64,000 nucleotides of DNA from Ferruginibacter sp. (GTDB lineage: Bacteria > Bacteroidota > Bacteroidia > Chitinophagales > Chitinophagaceae), in assembly GCA_014379625.1 (NCBI GenBank), contig JACMLJ010000065.1:62001-126000 (forward strand), written 5' to 3'. Numbering within the stretch: the stretch's first letter is position 1; each line of letters opens with the position of its first letter. Positions 30,170 through 40,739 of the stretch are shown here, piece by piece. The position numbers were made by a program, and so were the translations under genes. The notes beneath the pieces were generated by a model. That model was not told the origin of the DNA. It did no database searches and saw only the letters and a program-made list of their open reading frames with translations.

Positions 30170-31057
30170 TTATATTCTTTTATAATTACTGTATTCAAAA
30201 GGGCGCCAGCCAAATTTTTTTGCTAAAAAATACAACAGGCGGTGTTTGGTATTTTTAAAATTCTTCTTTTTTACATCCCCGACAAATTTCCAGTCTTCCT
30301 TCCTTACTAATTCCTTCATCACGGAAGGGTGAGTTCCTTCAAAAAGCTCAACCGAATCAATATTTGAATAGTCGAATTGTTTATTCTTTTTCTCCAGTTC
30401 TGCCGCCCACTGATCATGTTCATTTTTTGCCACCCAATGCTGCCCGAAATCCTTATATTTTTGAAACATGGTAACGGGGTTTCGCACCCAGCCATAATGA
30501 AAAATATAGGCATCAATTAATTTCACCCTTAATTTTCTTCCGTCATCCCATCTAAATCCCTGTGCATCCTTAAAACTCCTGATGTTTTTATTATTTTTGA
30601 TCACACGGATCTCTTTTGAATACCATTTTCTGCCATCGCCAATAAACCGGTAACTGCCATAAAAATGATGATAGTGAAATAACAAACCATCAACTCTATT
30701 GTCATCCTTATATTTTTGCATGGCCTCAATGATAACCTCATGGTACTGCTCATGTACCACTTCATCAGCCTGTATGTAAAAGAGCCAGTCGGCATCTGCG
30801 GCAGTTGCGTCCATCGCCTTATTTGTTTCTACTGCCAGAACCCTGCCGCCCTCCCGTAAACTTTTATCCCAAACGGAATGTATAATTTTTATTTTATCAG
30901 ATGGAATGGATGCTACCAGGGCATTGGTGCCATCTTCAGAATCGCCGACGCAAACGATCATTTCATTTATCACCGGCAGTACCGAACAAATAGATTCCAC
31001 CACCGGGTAACCATATTTCACCGCATTTTTTACAAAAGTGAAGCCGCTTACTTTCAT
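30170..31057 (-). CDS. family 2 glycosyltransferase, inserted between sdhA and sdhB
   Basis: 295 residues. GT-A fold: [35 protein letters not shown], then the acidic metal/nucleotide motif [10 protein letters not shown]. The second half is unlike the classic GT2 enzymes but carries a conserved [20 protein letters not shown]. No membrane helix, so probably cytoplasmic. It starts 24 bp after sdhA and ends 47 bp before the chosen sdhB start, all on the minus strand, so it must be co-transcribed with the respiratory genes. Acceptor and sugar donor unknown. Confidence 0.85.
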   Translation of the reverse strand: MKVSGFTFVKNAVKYGYPVVESICSVLPVINEMIVCVGDSEDGTNALVASIPSDKIKIIHSVWDKSLREGGRVLAVETNKAMDATAADADWLFYIQADEVVHEQYHEVIIEAMQKYKDDNRVDGLLFHYHHFYGSYRFIGDGRKWYSKEIRVIKNNKNIRSFKDAQGFRWDDGRKLRVKLIDAYIFHYGWVRNPVTMFQKYKDFGQHWVAKNEHDQWAAELEKKNKQFDYSNIDSVELFEGTHPSVMKELVRKEDWKFVGDVKKKNFKNTKHRLLYFLAKKFGWRPFEYSNYKRI

Positions 31058-31081
31058 AACGCTGCTCTATCCCAATAGAGT

Positions 31082-33058
31082 TTATTTATAACTTCTTTGA
31101 GTTGGTTTCACAATTTCAAATTCAAGCGGCTCTTTATTCAACTGCCAGTCGCTTTCACCTTTGTATTCCCATGCCGATACAAAACTAAAATTTTCATCAT
31201 CGCGTTTTGCTTCACCTTCTTCTGTTTGCGACTCTTCACGGAAATGCCCCCCGCAGCTTTCGTTCCGGCTAAGCGCATCTTTACACATCAATTCACCCAA
31301 CTCAATGAAGTCGGCTACCCTGCCTGCCTTGTCCAGCTCGGGGTTCATATTATTTACATCGCCGGGTATACGCACATCACTCCAGAATTCCTTCTTCAAT
31401 TCCTGGATTTCTATGATGGCTTCCTGCAAACCCTTCGCATTACGGGCCATGCCACATTTTTCCCACATGATCTTACCCAATCGTTTGTGAAAACTTTCCA
31501 CGGTTTGTTTTCCCTTGATATTCATCAATGTATTGATCCGGTCACTCACTGCTTTTTCGGTTTCGGCAAATGCGGGATGATCGGTAGAAATAGCAGCCGT
31601 ACGTATTTCATCTGCCAAAAAATTTCCTAATGTATAAGGAATTACAAAGTAGCCGTCTGCCAGTCCCTGCATTAATGCTGATGCACCCAGGCGGTTAGCA
31701 CCATGATCACTGAAATTTGCTTCACCCAGGGCATATAATCCTTTTACAGTTGTTTGTAATTCATAATCCACCCACAATCCGCCCATGGTATAATGCACGG
31801 CAGGGTATATCCTCATCGGCATTTCATAAGGATTTTCACCCGTTATCTTTTCATACATTTCAAATAGGTTTCCATATTTTTCTTCTATCACCGCCTTTCC
31901 TAATTTTACGGCATCCGCTTCGGAAGCTTCCGTATCACCCTGCTTTCCCTGTTCTATTTTACCATACCTTACAATCGCGTCTTTAAAATCGAGGTACACC
32001 GCCAGCTTCGTGGTGCCTACACCGTAACCTTCATCGCATCTTTCTTTAGCCGCCCTTGAGGCAACGTCACGGGGTACCAGGTTTCCAAATGCTGGGTACC
32101 TTCGCTCTAAGTAATAATCCCTTTCTTCTTCCGGTATGTCTATCGCCTTACGGTTTTCATCTTTCTTTTTTGGTACCCAGATGCGGCCATCATTGCGTAA
32201 ACTTTCACTCATCAGGGTTAGTTTACTTTGATATTCACCACTCATTGGAATACAGGTGGGATGTATCTGCGTAAAACAGGGGTTGCCAAAAAAAGCGCCT
32301 TTTTTATGTGCTTTCCATGCAGCGGTTACATTACTGCCCATGGCATTGGTACTTAAATAAAATACGTTTCCATAACCGCCGGTACATAACAGTACCGCAT
32401 GGCCGAAATGCTTTTCCAGTTCGCCGTTTACCAGGTTACGGGCTATAATCCCCCTTGCCTTATCATCGATCATCACAACATCCAGCATTTCATGACGGGA
32501 ATACATGGTAACATTCCCCAGTGCGATCTGTCTTTCCAGAGCACTGTAAGCACCCAACAATAATTGCTGACCGGTTTGCCCGGCAGCGTAAAAAGTGCGC
32601 TGCACCTGGGTTCCGCCAAAACTACGGTTACTTAACAACCCGCCATATTCCCTTGCAAAAGGAACGCCCTGTGCCACGCATTGATCGATGATAGCATTGC
32701 TTACTTCGGCCAGGCGGTGCACATTGGCTTCCCTGGCCCTGTAATCACCTCCTTTAACAGTGTCATAAAAAAGACGGAATACAGAGTCGCCGTCATTTTG
32801 ATAATTTTTAGCAGCGTTGATACCGCCCTGTGCCGCGATGCTGTGCGCCCTGCGCGGACTATCCTGGAAACAAAATGCTTTTACTTTATAACCCATCTCC
32901 CCCAACGAAGCCGCAGCAGATGCACCCGCGAGGCCGGTGCCCACTACAATTACTTCGAGCTTTCGTTTGTTAGCGGGATTTACCAATTTTACATGCCCCT
33001 TGTAATCACTCCACTTTTCATTCATTTCACCATTGGGAATTTTTGCATCGAAAGCCAT
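31082..33058 (-). CDS. sdhA: succinate dehydrogenase/fumarate reductase flavoprotein subunit
   Basis: 658 residues, the long form usual in Bacteroidota. N-terminal FAD-binding site [19 protein letters not shown], the histidyl-FAD region [18 protein letters not shown], the substrate-site [11 protein letters not shown], and the [21 protein letters not shown]-terminal FAD motif. It oxidises succinate to fumarate (or the reverse) at the inner membrane. It starts 52 bp after sdhC. Confidence 0.97.
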   Translation of the reverse strand: MAFDAKIPNGEMNEKWSDYKGHVKLVNPANKRKLEVIVVGTGLAGASAAASLGEMGYKVKAFCFQDSPRRAHSIAAQGGINAAKNYQNDGDSVFRLFYDTVKGGDYRAREANVHRLAEVSNAIIDQCVAQGVPFAREYGGLLSNRSFGGTQVQRTFYAAGQTGQQLLLGAYSALERQIALGNVTMYSRHEMLDVVMIDDKARGIIARNLVNGELEKHFGHAVLLCTGGYGNVFYLSTNAMGSNVTAAWKAHKKGAFFGNPCFTQIHPTCIPMSGEYQSKLTLMSESLRNDGRIWVPKKKDENRKAIDIPEEERDYYLERRYPAFGNLVPRDVASRAAKERCDEGYGVGTTKLAVYLDFKDAIVRYGKIEQGKQGDTEASEADAVKLGKAVIEEKYGNLFEMYEKITGENPYEMPMRIYPAVHYTMGGLWVDYELQTTVKGLYALGEANFSDHGANRLGASALMQGLADGYFVIPYTLGNFLADEIRTAAISTDHPAFAETEKAVSDRINTLMNIKGKQTVESFHKRLGKIMWEKCGMARNAKGLQEAIIEIQELKKEFWSDVRIPGDVNNMNPELDKAGRVADFIELGELMCKDALSRNESCGGHFREESQTEEGEAKRDDENFSFVSAWEYKGESDWQLNKEPLEFEIVKPTQRSYK

Positions 33059-33110
33059 AGTATTGTCAATTAGATGATTAATTATATTCTGCCGGCAAAG
33101 CGCCCGGTAA

Positions 33111-33824
33111 TTAGTATATCCAGTTTAAATAAATTGCTACCGGCATCAATGCAAACAGCAGGCAAATAATTATTGAGTATCCAACCCCGACCGCCTTAAT
33201 AAGGGGTGTATATTTTTTATGATTCAGGCCAAAAGTCTGAAAGGCACTTTGAAATCCATGTAGTAAATGCCAGCACAAAGAAGTTACACCGAGTATATAA
33301 ACAACTACCACTAATAAATTGTTCTGAAATACCAGTTGCATTTCTTTATATAAATTATGTACTTCCTGGTTGTTATAATCAGCAAGCGTGGTAGGTTCAA
33401 GAGGGCGTATATCAGCTATTCCGCCAAACCTGGAAGGTGTCCAGAAATGATACAGGTGCAACACAAGGAAAATTAAGATCAATGTACCGAGCAAACCCAT
33501 GCTCCTGCTATACCATTTACTGTTGGCCTGCGGTTTATTTACAATGTATTTAACCGGGCGGGCGCTACTGTTTTGTTTCCACAGGATCAGGCCCTGTACA
33601 ATGTGCAAAAGCAGGAACACAAAAAGCCCGATCTCCACGGTACGGATAATAAGATTTGAGCCCATTAAGTGCCCCCAATGATTAAAGGTTTCGCCGTAAT
33701 CATTAAAAAAGATCATTGAATTAATACCGCAGTGTACAATCAAAAAGATAATCAGGAAAAGACCAGTAAGTCCCATGGTGATTTTTTTTCCTATAGAAGA
33801 TGCGAAGAAGTGTTTCCAGGTCAT
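33111..33824 (-). CDS. sdhC: succinate dehydrogenase cytochrome b subunit
   Basis: 237 residues with five predicted membrane helices, as in the single-anchor, di-heme b558 subunits of Bacteroidota and epsilonproteobacteria. Conserved His residues in helices: [30 protein letters not shown]. It anchors SdhAB and binds menaquinone and heme. It is first in the operon; a perfect minus-strand TAATTTTG lies 29 bp before the start. Confidence 0.94.
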   Translation of the reverse strand: MTWKHFFASSIGKKITMGLTGLFLIIFLIVHCGINSMIFFNDYGETFNHWGHLMGSNLIIRTVEIGLFVFLLLHIVQGLILWKQNSSARPVKYIVNKPQANSKWYSRSMGLLGTLILIFLVLHLYHFWTPSRFGGIADIRPLEPTTLADYNNQEVHNLYKEMQLVFQNNLLVVVVYILGVTSLCWHLLHGFQSAFQTFGLNHKKYTPLIKAVGVGYSIIICLLFALMPVAIYLNWIY

Positions 33825-33852
33825 ATAGAAGATGTTGAATTTTTTGGAGCCC

Positions 33853-33860
33853 CAAAATTA
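33853..33860 (-). promoter_or_regulatory. putative -7 box (TAATTTTG) of the sdh operon
   Basis: Perfect TAnnTTTG on the minus strand, 29 bp before the sdhC start. Several T-rich words upstream could serve as -33; spacing is uncertain. Confidence 0.45.
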
Positions 33861-33944
33861 CGTAAGGAATACTCAAAAAAATATTTAATTGTAAAATACT
33901 ACGCAAACGATGCCACTTTTTTGAACAATGCTTTGTTCCGGCCC

Positions 33945-34508
33945 TTATGTAAGCTGGTGCATCATCCAGTTATCAAGTTGCTGAAAAACAAGCTCGGGCT
34001 TTAACGTACGCCATTGCGGAAAATCCAGTAAGGCTACAAAATTGGTGAGCCGGGCTTTTTTAAAATCATACTGGCTTTGTTGGGGCATGTTTACTATTAC
34101 CACCCAGCCACCTTCTTCAGTTACCTGTTCTCTCCATTCTTCATAATAACTATCATCGCTGCTATGAAAGTTCAGCACATTTTCTGCAATCAGGATAAAC
34201 TTGCTGATCCCCTCCTTATACAAGAGATCGGTTACTTCCCTACGAAGCGCCATAATATCATTTTCTATCGCATCATTCCATTCTCCGATGAGTTCTATAA
34301 TGACAAAATTTTGTTCATAATCCGCGAACAATATCTTCATATACAAGGTACGCGAACCAAACTCATCCCACTGCGGATGTATATAATAATTGTAAACGGT
34401 ATGAATAAATTCAAACTCACTGTACACACGGCCATAAAAGGGGGATTGTGCATCTTCTTCTGCCGTATATAAATGCCGCCAGTTGTAGTAAGGTTCTATA
34501 TCCTGCAT
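33945..34508 (-). CDS. conserved hypothetical protein (187 aa)
   Basis: 187 residues with many Tyr, Trp and Asp/Glu, no signal peptide and no membrane helix. A YxxLYTAEEDAQSPFYGR N-terminus, a central LYMKILFADYEQNFVIIELIG beta segment, and FILIAENVLNFHSSDDSYYE followed by GGWVVIVNMP suggest an alpha/beta domain. I do not recognise a family. It is upstream of and codirectional with sdhC, but 120 bp with a promoter-like box lie between them. Confidence 0.75.
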   Translation of the reverse strand: MQDIEPYYNWRHLYTAEEDAQSPFYGRVYSEFEFIHTVYNYYIHPQWDEFGSRTLYMKILFADYEQNFVIIELIGEWNDAIENDIMALRREVTDLLYKEGISKFILIAENVLNFHSSDDSYYEEWREQVTEEGGWVVIVNMPQQSQYDFKKARLTNFVALLDFPQWRTLKPELVFQQLDNWMMHQLT

Positions 34509-34864
34509 GGATGAAATAATGAAATTTTAAAGACTGCAATAACAGATCATCGTTTTATTTTTCAAAATTAAATCATAACAATCAAAATATTTCCTTTAAA
34601 ATGATTTAAATCATTTTGATCATAATAAGACATACTAAATTAACCGGAGCGATTAAAACTAATGGAAAGTGCCTGAATTTCAAATGTGAAAATGTGAAAA
34701 TTTGAAAATGGCTCAATGCCAGGTAAGGCGCTAAAGCAAAAACGTGAGAACTTGTTGTCAGTTTTTTTTCCCTGGCGCTCAAACCATTTCGATCATATTA
34801 AAGGATATGAAAAAAGGCCACACATTACTGTGCGGCCTTCATTTATAAAAATATTATCCCGTGC
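34509..34864. other. 356-bp intergenic region with short repeat and terminator
   Basis: Contains AATGTGAAAATGTGAAAATTTG-type repeats (34683-34711) and the terminator of the T9SS gene. No gene. Confidence 0.55.
34811..34839 (-). terminator. intrinsic terminator of the T9SS protein gene
   Basis: Stem AAGGCCACACA (34814-34824) / TGTGCGGCCTT (34829-34839) with one mismatch; a T-run follows on the minus strand (34811-34815). Confidence 0.8.
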
Positions 34865-36094
34865 TTAGTTGATCACTATTTTTTCTGAAAATGCCAGTTG
34901 CTTTTTGTCGCTCAATACCTTAACCAGGTACATTCCCCTGGAGGTTTTACCGGTTACCCGGATAGTTTCTACCTGGCTTGATTTGGAGATGTTTACCACT
35001 TGTGACTGTAATGCTCTCCCTGAAATATCTGTCAGTATAATGGTGTATTTTCCGGCGGGTCGGTTGTCAAACAAAACATTAAACTGGGCGCCTGTTAAAG
35101 GGTTTGGAAAAACTTTTGTTTCACCGTTACCTGCCGGCAATACCCTTGATTTGATAAGGTCATACCTGGCAATATCATTGTACTCCTTTTGAAACAGCAA
35201 ATTACCATTTGCCAGGTCAGACGCATTGAATGCAGGTTCATTACTTTGCACTTTTGTAGCTGCCATGTCCTTCATATTTACTTTATACAAACCTTCCAAC
35301 ACATTGGCACTGCTAACTACCAGGTTACCCTCGTCATCCACCGCCGCACCGTTAGTAGTGAAATTTGCCGGTAAGCCGCTAATGGTTCCTGTTAGTGTAG
35401 CGATCCTACTGTTAATATCTACCGTAAAAACATTGTGATTAGCTGAAATGATCACTAATTTTCCAAATGCGTCGGCCACCATGTCGCCTCCCCAACCGGA
35501 GCATTTATTATGTATGGAAATTCTCTTATTGGTTTCAGCATCTGTTAAATTACCGAGGTCGGTTACTACGGGCTTTTTGGCCGTGCTAAAACGGATCAGG
35601 TGATTGGCATCGTTCGATAAAGCGTATCCGTAACCATCGGCTGCTATCACCATCCTGGTAATATGGTTTTCTTCTGACTGGTGAAAGTTATTGGAGGTTG
35701 TGGCTATTACATTTTTTTGAACCGTAGTGAAATTTGCGCCCTCTTTGCTTAAATCAAGGAAGCGAATGTCTGAAAAATGCATGGTTGCAAAATAGAGCCT
35801 GTTATTCCTGGTGTCGAGGGCGCAAGCCGCTACTCCCAAGCCCGTTGGCCTGTTATCGGTGTTTATTGAAGCTACCGTATTTTTATCCTGGTTAATGGTG
35901 GCGAAGGGGGTTTTTTCTGCTTCAAACAGGGTTTTGTCTACTTTACCCTTATTGATATCAACCTGTTTAATATCGGCCCAGAAAAAAATATTATTGGCCT
36001 TACCGGTAATGGCGTAAGTTTTGGAAGCCACCTGGGCGGTTGAAAAAAATGAAGTGGAAAGTAATGCTGCGGAAAGTAAAATTTTACATTTCAT
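34865..36094 (-). CDS. T9SS type A sorting-domain protein with propeller-like repeats
   Basis: 409 residues. Signal peptide MKCKILLSAALLSTSFFSTAQ; a middle of repeated YFATMHFSDIRFLDL / GYGYALSNDANHLIRFS / GKLVIISANHNVFTVDI blades suggesting a beta-propeller; and a C-terminal sorting domain (about 330-409: VFPNPLTGAQFNVLF ... ITD-like ISGRALQSQ ... GMYLVKV). The C-terminal domain directs export by the type IX system to the surface or outside. Function of the propeller unknown. It has its own terminator. Confidence 0.88.
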   Translation of the reverse strand: MKCKILLSAALLSTSFFSTAQVASKTYAITGKANNIFFWADIKQVDINKGKVDKTLFEAEKTPFATINQDKNTVASINTDNRPTGLGVAACALDTRNNRLYFATMHFSDIRFLDLSKEGANFTTVQKNVIATTSNNFHQSEENHITRMVIAADGYGYALSNDANHLIRFSTAKKPVVTDLGNLTDAETNKRISIHNKCSGWGGDMVADAFGKLVIISANHNVFTVDINSRIATLTGTISGLPANFTTNGAAVDDEGNLVVSSANVLEGLYKVNMKDMAATKVQSNEPAFNASDLANGNLLFQKEYNDIARYDLIKSRVLPAGNGETKVFPNPLTGAQFNVLFDNRPAGKYTIILTDISGRALQSQVVNISKSSQVETIRVTGKTSRGMYLVKVLSDKKQLAFSEKIVIN

Positions 36095-36304
36095 ATAAGT
36101 AGAATTTAGTTTGATTTGGAATATGAAATTAACTGATTAGGGGAATTTTTCCAAGTTATTTTTATGAATGGTGGCAATGCATCAATTTGTTAACTTACCC
36201 TTCACCGGACAATTTTTTAAAAAGGCTTCCTAATCTGCTGGTGTACAGTTAAACGTAAAATTATAAATGACGATTGTGCTCGCTGATCACATGTCTTTCA
36301 ACAA

Positions 36305-37168
36305 CTATTTGTTACCTGCTGCCTGCCCCGCCGTATGATATTTTATTAATCCATCCATTGGATTTTTCAATACTTTTCCCAACTGCAGTTCGTAGGTATT
36401 GCACATTTCTTTCAACACATCCTTAAAACCGAATGCTACGCTGCCAATAAAATTTACGGGCATGGTCCAGCTTTCCTTGTATTTGTAAACATGCTGAAAA
36501 AAAAATTCATTGAAGCTGTCTTCTATTATATTTTCTATCATAAAATGGCCCCGGTTTTCTGCCAGAAAAGGAACAAACCCTGCCAGGTACCGGTTTGGCA
36601 ACGGCATTTTATACACCGCTTCCAGTATTTCCACCGCATTGGTATTGTATTTCGCATTAAACCTGTCCATAAGGTCGGGATCGTACGTATTGTATAAATA
36701 ATACTGCACTACTTTTTTACCCAGGTAAGCCCCGCTGCCCTCATCCCCTAAAACGTAGCCGAGGCCGGGACTATTCTTAACAATCCGTTTCCCGTTGTAG
36801 AAGCATGAATTTGAGCCGGTTCCTAAAATACAGGCCACGCCTTTTTGGTTGCCACATAGTGCTTTAGCTGCCCCCATCAGGTCGTGGTCAACTTTTATCC
36901 GGGCATGGGTAAATACTTTCTGCAATGCATTTTTTACAATTTTAATATTATTTGGATTACTGCAGCCCGTACCATAATAAAATATTTCATCCGGTAAATT
37001 TTGCTTTAATTTAGTTTTCAGTTCCGTATTTACCAGTGTCTCAATTTGTTCGCCATTCAAAAAATAAGGGCTTATCCCCTGTGTGTAAAAGGTTTTCTTT
37101 CTATTTCCATCCAGCAAACACCATTCTGCCTTGGTTGAGCCACTGTCTGCTATTAATTTTATTGACAT
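36305..37168 (-). CDS. N-acetylglucosamine-kinase-like protein (BadF/BadG ATPase family)
   Basis: 287 residues of the ASKHA sugar-kinase fold: phosphate-1 loop LIADSGSTKAEWCLLDG, YYGTGCSNPNN, the catalytic-site DHDLMGAAKALCG, phosphate-2 motif ACILGTGSNSCFY, and LGDEGSGAYLGKK. Members of this group phosphorylate N-acetylglucosamine or related amino sugars in the cytoplasm. Eukaryotic-type NAGK and bacterial muramyl-sugar kinases are alternatives; the substrate is inference. Confidence 0.85.
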   Translation of the reverse strand: MSIKLIADSGSTKAEWCLLDGNRKKTFYTQGISPYFLNGEQIETLVNTELKTKLKQNLPDEIFYYGTGCSNPNNIKIVKNALQKVFTHARIKVDHDLMGAAKALCGNQKGVACILGTGSNSCFYNGKRIVKNSPGLGYVLGDEGSGAYLGKKVVQYYLYNTYDPDLMDRFNAKYNTNAVEILEAVYKMPLPNRYLAGFVPFLAENRGHFMIENIIEDSFNEFFFQHVYKYKESWTMPVNFIGSVAFGFKDVLKEMCNTYELQLGKVLKNPMDGLIKYHTAGQAAGNK

Positions 37169-37247
37169 AAATCCATTTTATATTTTTATTATTTAAAACC
37201 TCAAGTTAATTAAAAAAACACTAAAGCAGCATTCATAATATTTCATT

Positions 37248-37255
37248 TATTTTCG
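37248..37255 (+). promoter_or_regulatory. putative -7 box (TATTTTCG) of the S41 protease gene
   Basis: TAnnTTTG-like element with one change, 17 bp before the ATG at 37273. Confidence 0.35.
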
Positions 37256-37272
37256 TGTTTATAAGTGAATGT

Positions 37273-38859
37273 ATGAATAAAAAAATCCAGGTCTGGCTTC
37301 CCCTGCTTATAAGTATTGCAGTTATAGCGGGTATGTTAATAGGTTATAGATTGAGAGATACCCAACCAGGGAAAAGATTCTTTTCGTTTGATAAACCAAG
37401 GCCGTTGCAGGAAGTTATGAACCTTATCCAGAATAAATATGTGGACGAGGTAAAAATAACTGCATTAAGCGACTCCGCCATTATCGCGGTTTTGCATAAA
37501 CTGGACCCCCATTCTGTTTTTATCCCATCGGAAGAACTACAGGGTGTAAATGAAGATATTGCAGGCAATTTTTTTGGGGTTGGCATAGAGTTTAATATTT
37601 TTGAAGATACACTCCATGTATTAAATGTAATACCCGGCGGCCCCAGTTTTAAAGCGGGTATAAAGATCGGCGATAAATTCATACAGGTAAATGACAGTGT
37701 TATTGCCGGCAAAAAAATTACCACCGACCAGGTAAGAAAATTATTGCGCGGCGATCTTGGTACCAAAGCGGTAGTACAGGTCGTAAGAAAAGGGAACCAG
37801 CAATCCTTTACCATCGTTCGGGGGGTCATTCCCGTTAGCAGTGTAGACGCCAGCTATATCATTGGCAATGGAATAGGCTTCATCCGGCTCAATAAATTTT
37901 CGCAGGTTAGTTACCGTGAGTTTATGCAGGCCCTTGAGGATTTACAAAAAAAGGGGCTAAAAAAACTGATCCTTGACCTGAGAGGAAATGGAGGTGGTGT
38001 TTTGGATGAGGCCACCGCTATTGCCGATGAGTTTTTGGATGGCGATAAATTAATTACCTATACCTTAGGAAACCATATGCCAAAAAGAGAATACCGTTGC
38101 CAGCGGGAGGGCTTATTTGAAAAAGGCGAACTGGTACTGTTGGCAGATGAAGGTTCTGCGAGTGCAAGCGAGGTATTGATGGGGGCATTGCAGGATTGGG
38201 ACAGGTGCACGATTATCGGCAGGCGTAGTTTTGGGAAAGGCCTGGTACAGGAACAGTATGATTTAAGCGATGGAAGCGCACTCCGGCTTACGGTTGCCCG
38301 GTATTATACCCCCATTGGCCGGAGCATACAGCGCTCGTACACCAATGGAGAAAAAGCATATTATGAGGAGATCAATAACCGTTTTCGGGATGGGGAGGTT
38401 ATGAGTGCAGACTCAGTAAAAAATGACACGTCCAAAATATTCGCCACCAGGAATGGCAAAAAAGTATATGGCGGCGGCGGCATAACACCGGATATATTTA
38501 TACCGGTAGATACCACATCGTATAATGCCTCCCTTACAAAAATATATATAAAAGGTACCACCAGTGATTTTGCTTATCATTATTATTTGCAAAACGCTGC
38601 ACAGTTGTCAGGGTATATATCCCCTGGTGATTTCAGCAAAAACTTTACAGTCACCGATGAAATATGGAAACAGTTCACCATCATCGCCGCAAAGGATTCA
38701 ATTGTATTAACCGGTTTAAATGAAAAAGATAAAAAAGGCCTGGCCGCCCGAATTAAGTCAGCCCTTGCAAGGCAGATATGGCGCAACGAAGGTTTTTATG
38801 AAATAATGAATGAGGGCGATAATACCGTGAAAAAAGCGATTGAAATATTATCAAAATAA
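37273..38859 (+). CDS. C-terminal processing protease (S41, PDZ-containing)
   Basis: 528 residues from ATG 37273; the frame is open six codons further upstream. One N-terminal membrane segment (VWLPLLISIAVIAGMLIGY), a PDZ domain (about 85-175) with FGVGIEFNI and GIKIGDKFIQVND, then the S41 domain with LRGNGGGVLDEAT, the catalytic Ser in ADEGSASASEVLMGA and the Lys in GRRSFGKGLVQE. This is a Ser-Lys periplasmic protease that trims or degrades envelope proteins. The last 130 residues are a family-typical extension. A perfect terminator overlaps the stop codon. Confidence 0.95.
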   Translation: MNKKIQVWLPLLISIAVIAGMLIGYRLRDTQPGKRFFSFDKPRPLQEVMNLIQNKYVDEVKITALSDSAIIAVLHKLDPHSVFIPSEELQGVNEDIAGNFFGVGIEFNIFEDTLHVLNVIPGGPSFKAGIKIGDKFIQVNDSVIAGKKITTDQVRKLLRGDLGTKAVVQVVRKGNQQSFTIVRGVIPVSSVDASYIIGNGIGFIRLNKFSQVSYREFMQALEDLQKKGLKKLILDLRGNGGGVLDEATAIADEFLDGDKLITYTLGNHMPKREYRCQREGLFEKGELVLLADEGSASASEVLMGALQDWDRCTIIGRRSFGKGLVQEQYDLSDGSALRLTVARYYTPIGRSIQRSYTNGEKAYYEEINNRFRDGEVMSADSVKNDTSKIFATRNGKKVYGGGGITPDIFIPVDTTSYNASLTKIYIKGTTSDFAYHYYLQNAAQLSGYISPGDFSKNFTVTDEIWKQFTIIAAKDSIVLTGLNEKDKKGLAARIKSALARQIWRNEGFYEIMNEGDNTVKKAIEILSK

Positions 38860-38892
38860 TTAAGCCCCCAGTTGGGGGCTTAATTATTTTTT
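38858..38892 (+). terminator. strong intrinsic terminator after the S41 protease gene
   Basis: Perfect 13-bp stem AATTAAGCCCCCA / TGGGGGCTTAATT with a 2-nt loop as drawn (in practice a tetraloop), then ATTTTTTG. The arms overlap the stop codon. Confidence 0.92.
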
Positions 38893-39150
38893 GTAAACAA
38901 ATATTCTTGTTTACGTCTTGTGTGAAGAGGAATCTTTCACGGGTGATTAATAGCATTCTATAGGATATGGTGGATCATCAGCGAAGGGTAAAATTCCGTC
39001 AAAATCCTTTTGCAGTTTGTAGCAGGTCTTTCAATTATTTGTAGTTTTATTTCTACTTTTTAAAACCGGCCCAGTTTAATCCGTCACCAGTATCTGTTTA
39101 TTCAGGGTACCTTGAGAACAGTTTTATTAAATTCACCAAAATTTTGACAT

Positions 39151-40506
39151 ATGTGGCTCAATAATATTTTGGAAACGATTGGTAATACACCGCTGATCCA
39201 ACTCCATAAAATCACGAAGGACCTTCCCTGTACCGTATTGGCAAAAGTGGAATATTTTAACCCGGGCAACAGCATTAAGGACCGAATGGCGTTAAAAATG
39301 CTGGAAGTGGCGGAACAGGAAGGCAAAATTAAACCCGGTGGTACAATCATAGAAGGAACAAGTGGTAATACAGGTATGGGTCTTGCACTGGCAGCCTGTG
39401 TTAAAGGGTACAAATGCATTTTTACTACAACAGATAAGCAATCCAAAGAAAAAGCTGATATATTGAAAGCGGTAGGCGCCGAAGTAATTGTTTGCCCAAC
39501 CAATGTTGAACCGACAGATCCCCGGAGTTATTACTCTGTAAGCAAAAGACTGGCCGCCGAAGTTCCGGATAGCTGGTATGTAAATCAATATGACAATCTT
39601 GCTAACCGCCTTGCCCATTATGAACAAACCGGGCCGGAAATATGGGAACAAACCGAAGGAAGGGTAACACACCTTGTAGTTGCCACCGGTACCGGAGGCA
39701 CCATTGTTGGAGCGGGGAAATACCTCAAAGAAAAAAATCCTGCTATTAAAGTTTGGGCTATTGATAGTTATGGCTCTTTATTGAAAAAATATTTTGAAAC
39801 GGGTGAACTGGATCAGAAAGAAGTATATCCTTATATCAGCGAGGGCTTTGGGGAAGATTTTATACCCGCCAATTATGACATGAGCGTGATTGATGAATTT
39901 ACAAAAGTCACTGATAAAGATGGCGCCCTGATGGCAAGGCGGATCGCCAAGGAGGAAGGTATTTTTTGCGGGTACAGCGCAGGCAGTTGTTTGCAGGGTA
40001 TGTTGCAACTTAAAAGCCATTTGAAAAAAGATGACCTGGTGGTGTTGATTTTTCATGATCATGGGAGTCGCTATGTTGGTAAAATATACAACGACCAGTG
40101 GATGCTGGAAAGGGGTTTTTTAGAAATGAAAACCTTTAAAGACCTGATCAATGGCAGGGGAACCCAACGGCTGATCACGCTTACCCCTTTACAAACGGTG
40201 GCAGACGCAATAGCGTTAATGAAAAAATATGATATCGAAAATATACCGGTAATGCAGGAGGGAAATAATATCGGCGCAATTTCGGAGGGAGGCTTGTTCA
40301 ATAAGATACTGAACGATGCAGGGATTAAAACCCAAACCGTTTTATCTGTAATGGAAAAAGCCTATCCCGAAGTGGCTTTTGATACGCCTGTTGAACGCTT
40401 AAGTGTATTTATTAACCGGGAAAACGGCGCTGTACTGAGTAAGGATGAAACCGGGGCTTTTCATGTGGTCACCAAATATGATATTATCCAGAGCCTGGCA
40501 AAATAA
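39151..40506 (+). CDS. cbs: cystathionine beta-synthase (PLP domain plus CBS pair)
   Basis: 451 residues. Fold-type II PLP domain with the Schiff-base Lys43 in NPGNSIKDRM, the substrate loop EGTSGNTGMGLALAA and the phosphate loop GTGTGGTIVGAGKYL. The C-terminal 120 residues form two CBS repeats (TVADAIALMKKYDIENIPVM and a second ending in VVTKYDIIQSL). It condenses homocysteine (or acts as cysteine synthase) with serine; the CBS pair may be regulatory. A paralogous cysteine synthase role cannot be excluded. It has no close operon partner. Confidence 0.9.
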   Translation: MWLNNILETIGNTPLIQLHKITKDLPCTVLAKVEYFNPGNSIKDRMALKMLEVAEQEGKIKPGGTIIEGTSGNTGMGLALAACVKGYKCIFTTTDKQSKEKADILKAVGAEVIVCPTNVEPTDPRSYYSVSKRLAAEVPDSWYVNQYDNLANRLAHYEQTGPEIWEQTEGRVTHLVVATGTGGTIVGAGKYLKEKNPAIKVWAIDSYGSLLKKYFETGELDQKEVYPYISEGFGEDFIPANYDMSVIDEFTKVTDKDGALMARRIAKEEGIFCGYSAGSCLQGMLQLKSHLKKDDLVVLIFHDHGSRYVGKIYNDQWMLERGFLEMKTFKDLINGRGTQRLITLTPLQTVADAIALMKKYDIENIPVMQEGNNIGAISEGGLFNKILNDAGIKTQTVLSVMEKAYPEVAFDTPVERLSVFINRENGAVLSKDETGAFHVVTKYDIIQSLAK

Positions 40507-40727
40507 TACCCGCGTATACCTGGTTACCCGCTCAACGTTGATGAATGCTGCATTTCAGCGGTTCACTATTCATTATCTCATGCATAATAATGATGCTGAC
40601 CCGTATTTTTACAGCTACCATTTAGTATATCTCCCCAGGTAACCCATGAAGTTTTACGATATTTTTAGTATTTACTGCAGGGGTAAAAAAGGGCAATCTT
40701 GCGCTTGTTCAGCTGCCATAACCATCG

Positions 40728-40735
40728 CATCTTTG
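40728..40735 (+). promoter_or_regulatory. putative promoter of non-coding RNA copy A (TTG-N20-CATCTTTG)
   Basis: CATCTTTG at 40728-40735 matches TAnnTTTG except for the first T. A TTG sits at 40705-40707, exactly 20 bp upstream. The helix P1 starts five bases downstream at 40740, where transcription should start. Copy B has the same box at 41490-41497, with a weaker -33. Confidence 0.5.
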
Positions 40736-40739
40736 TGTC

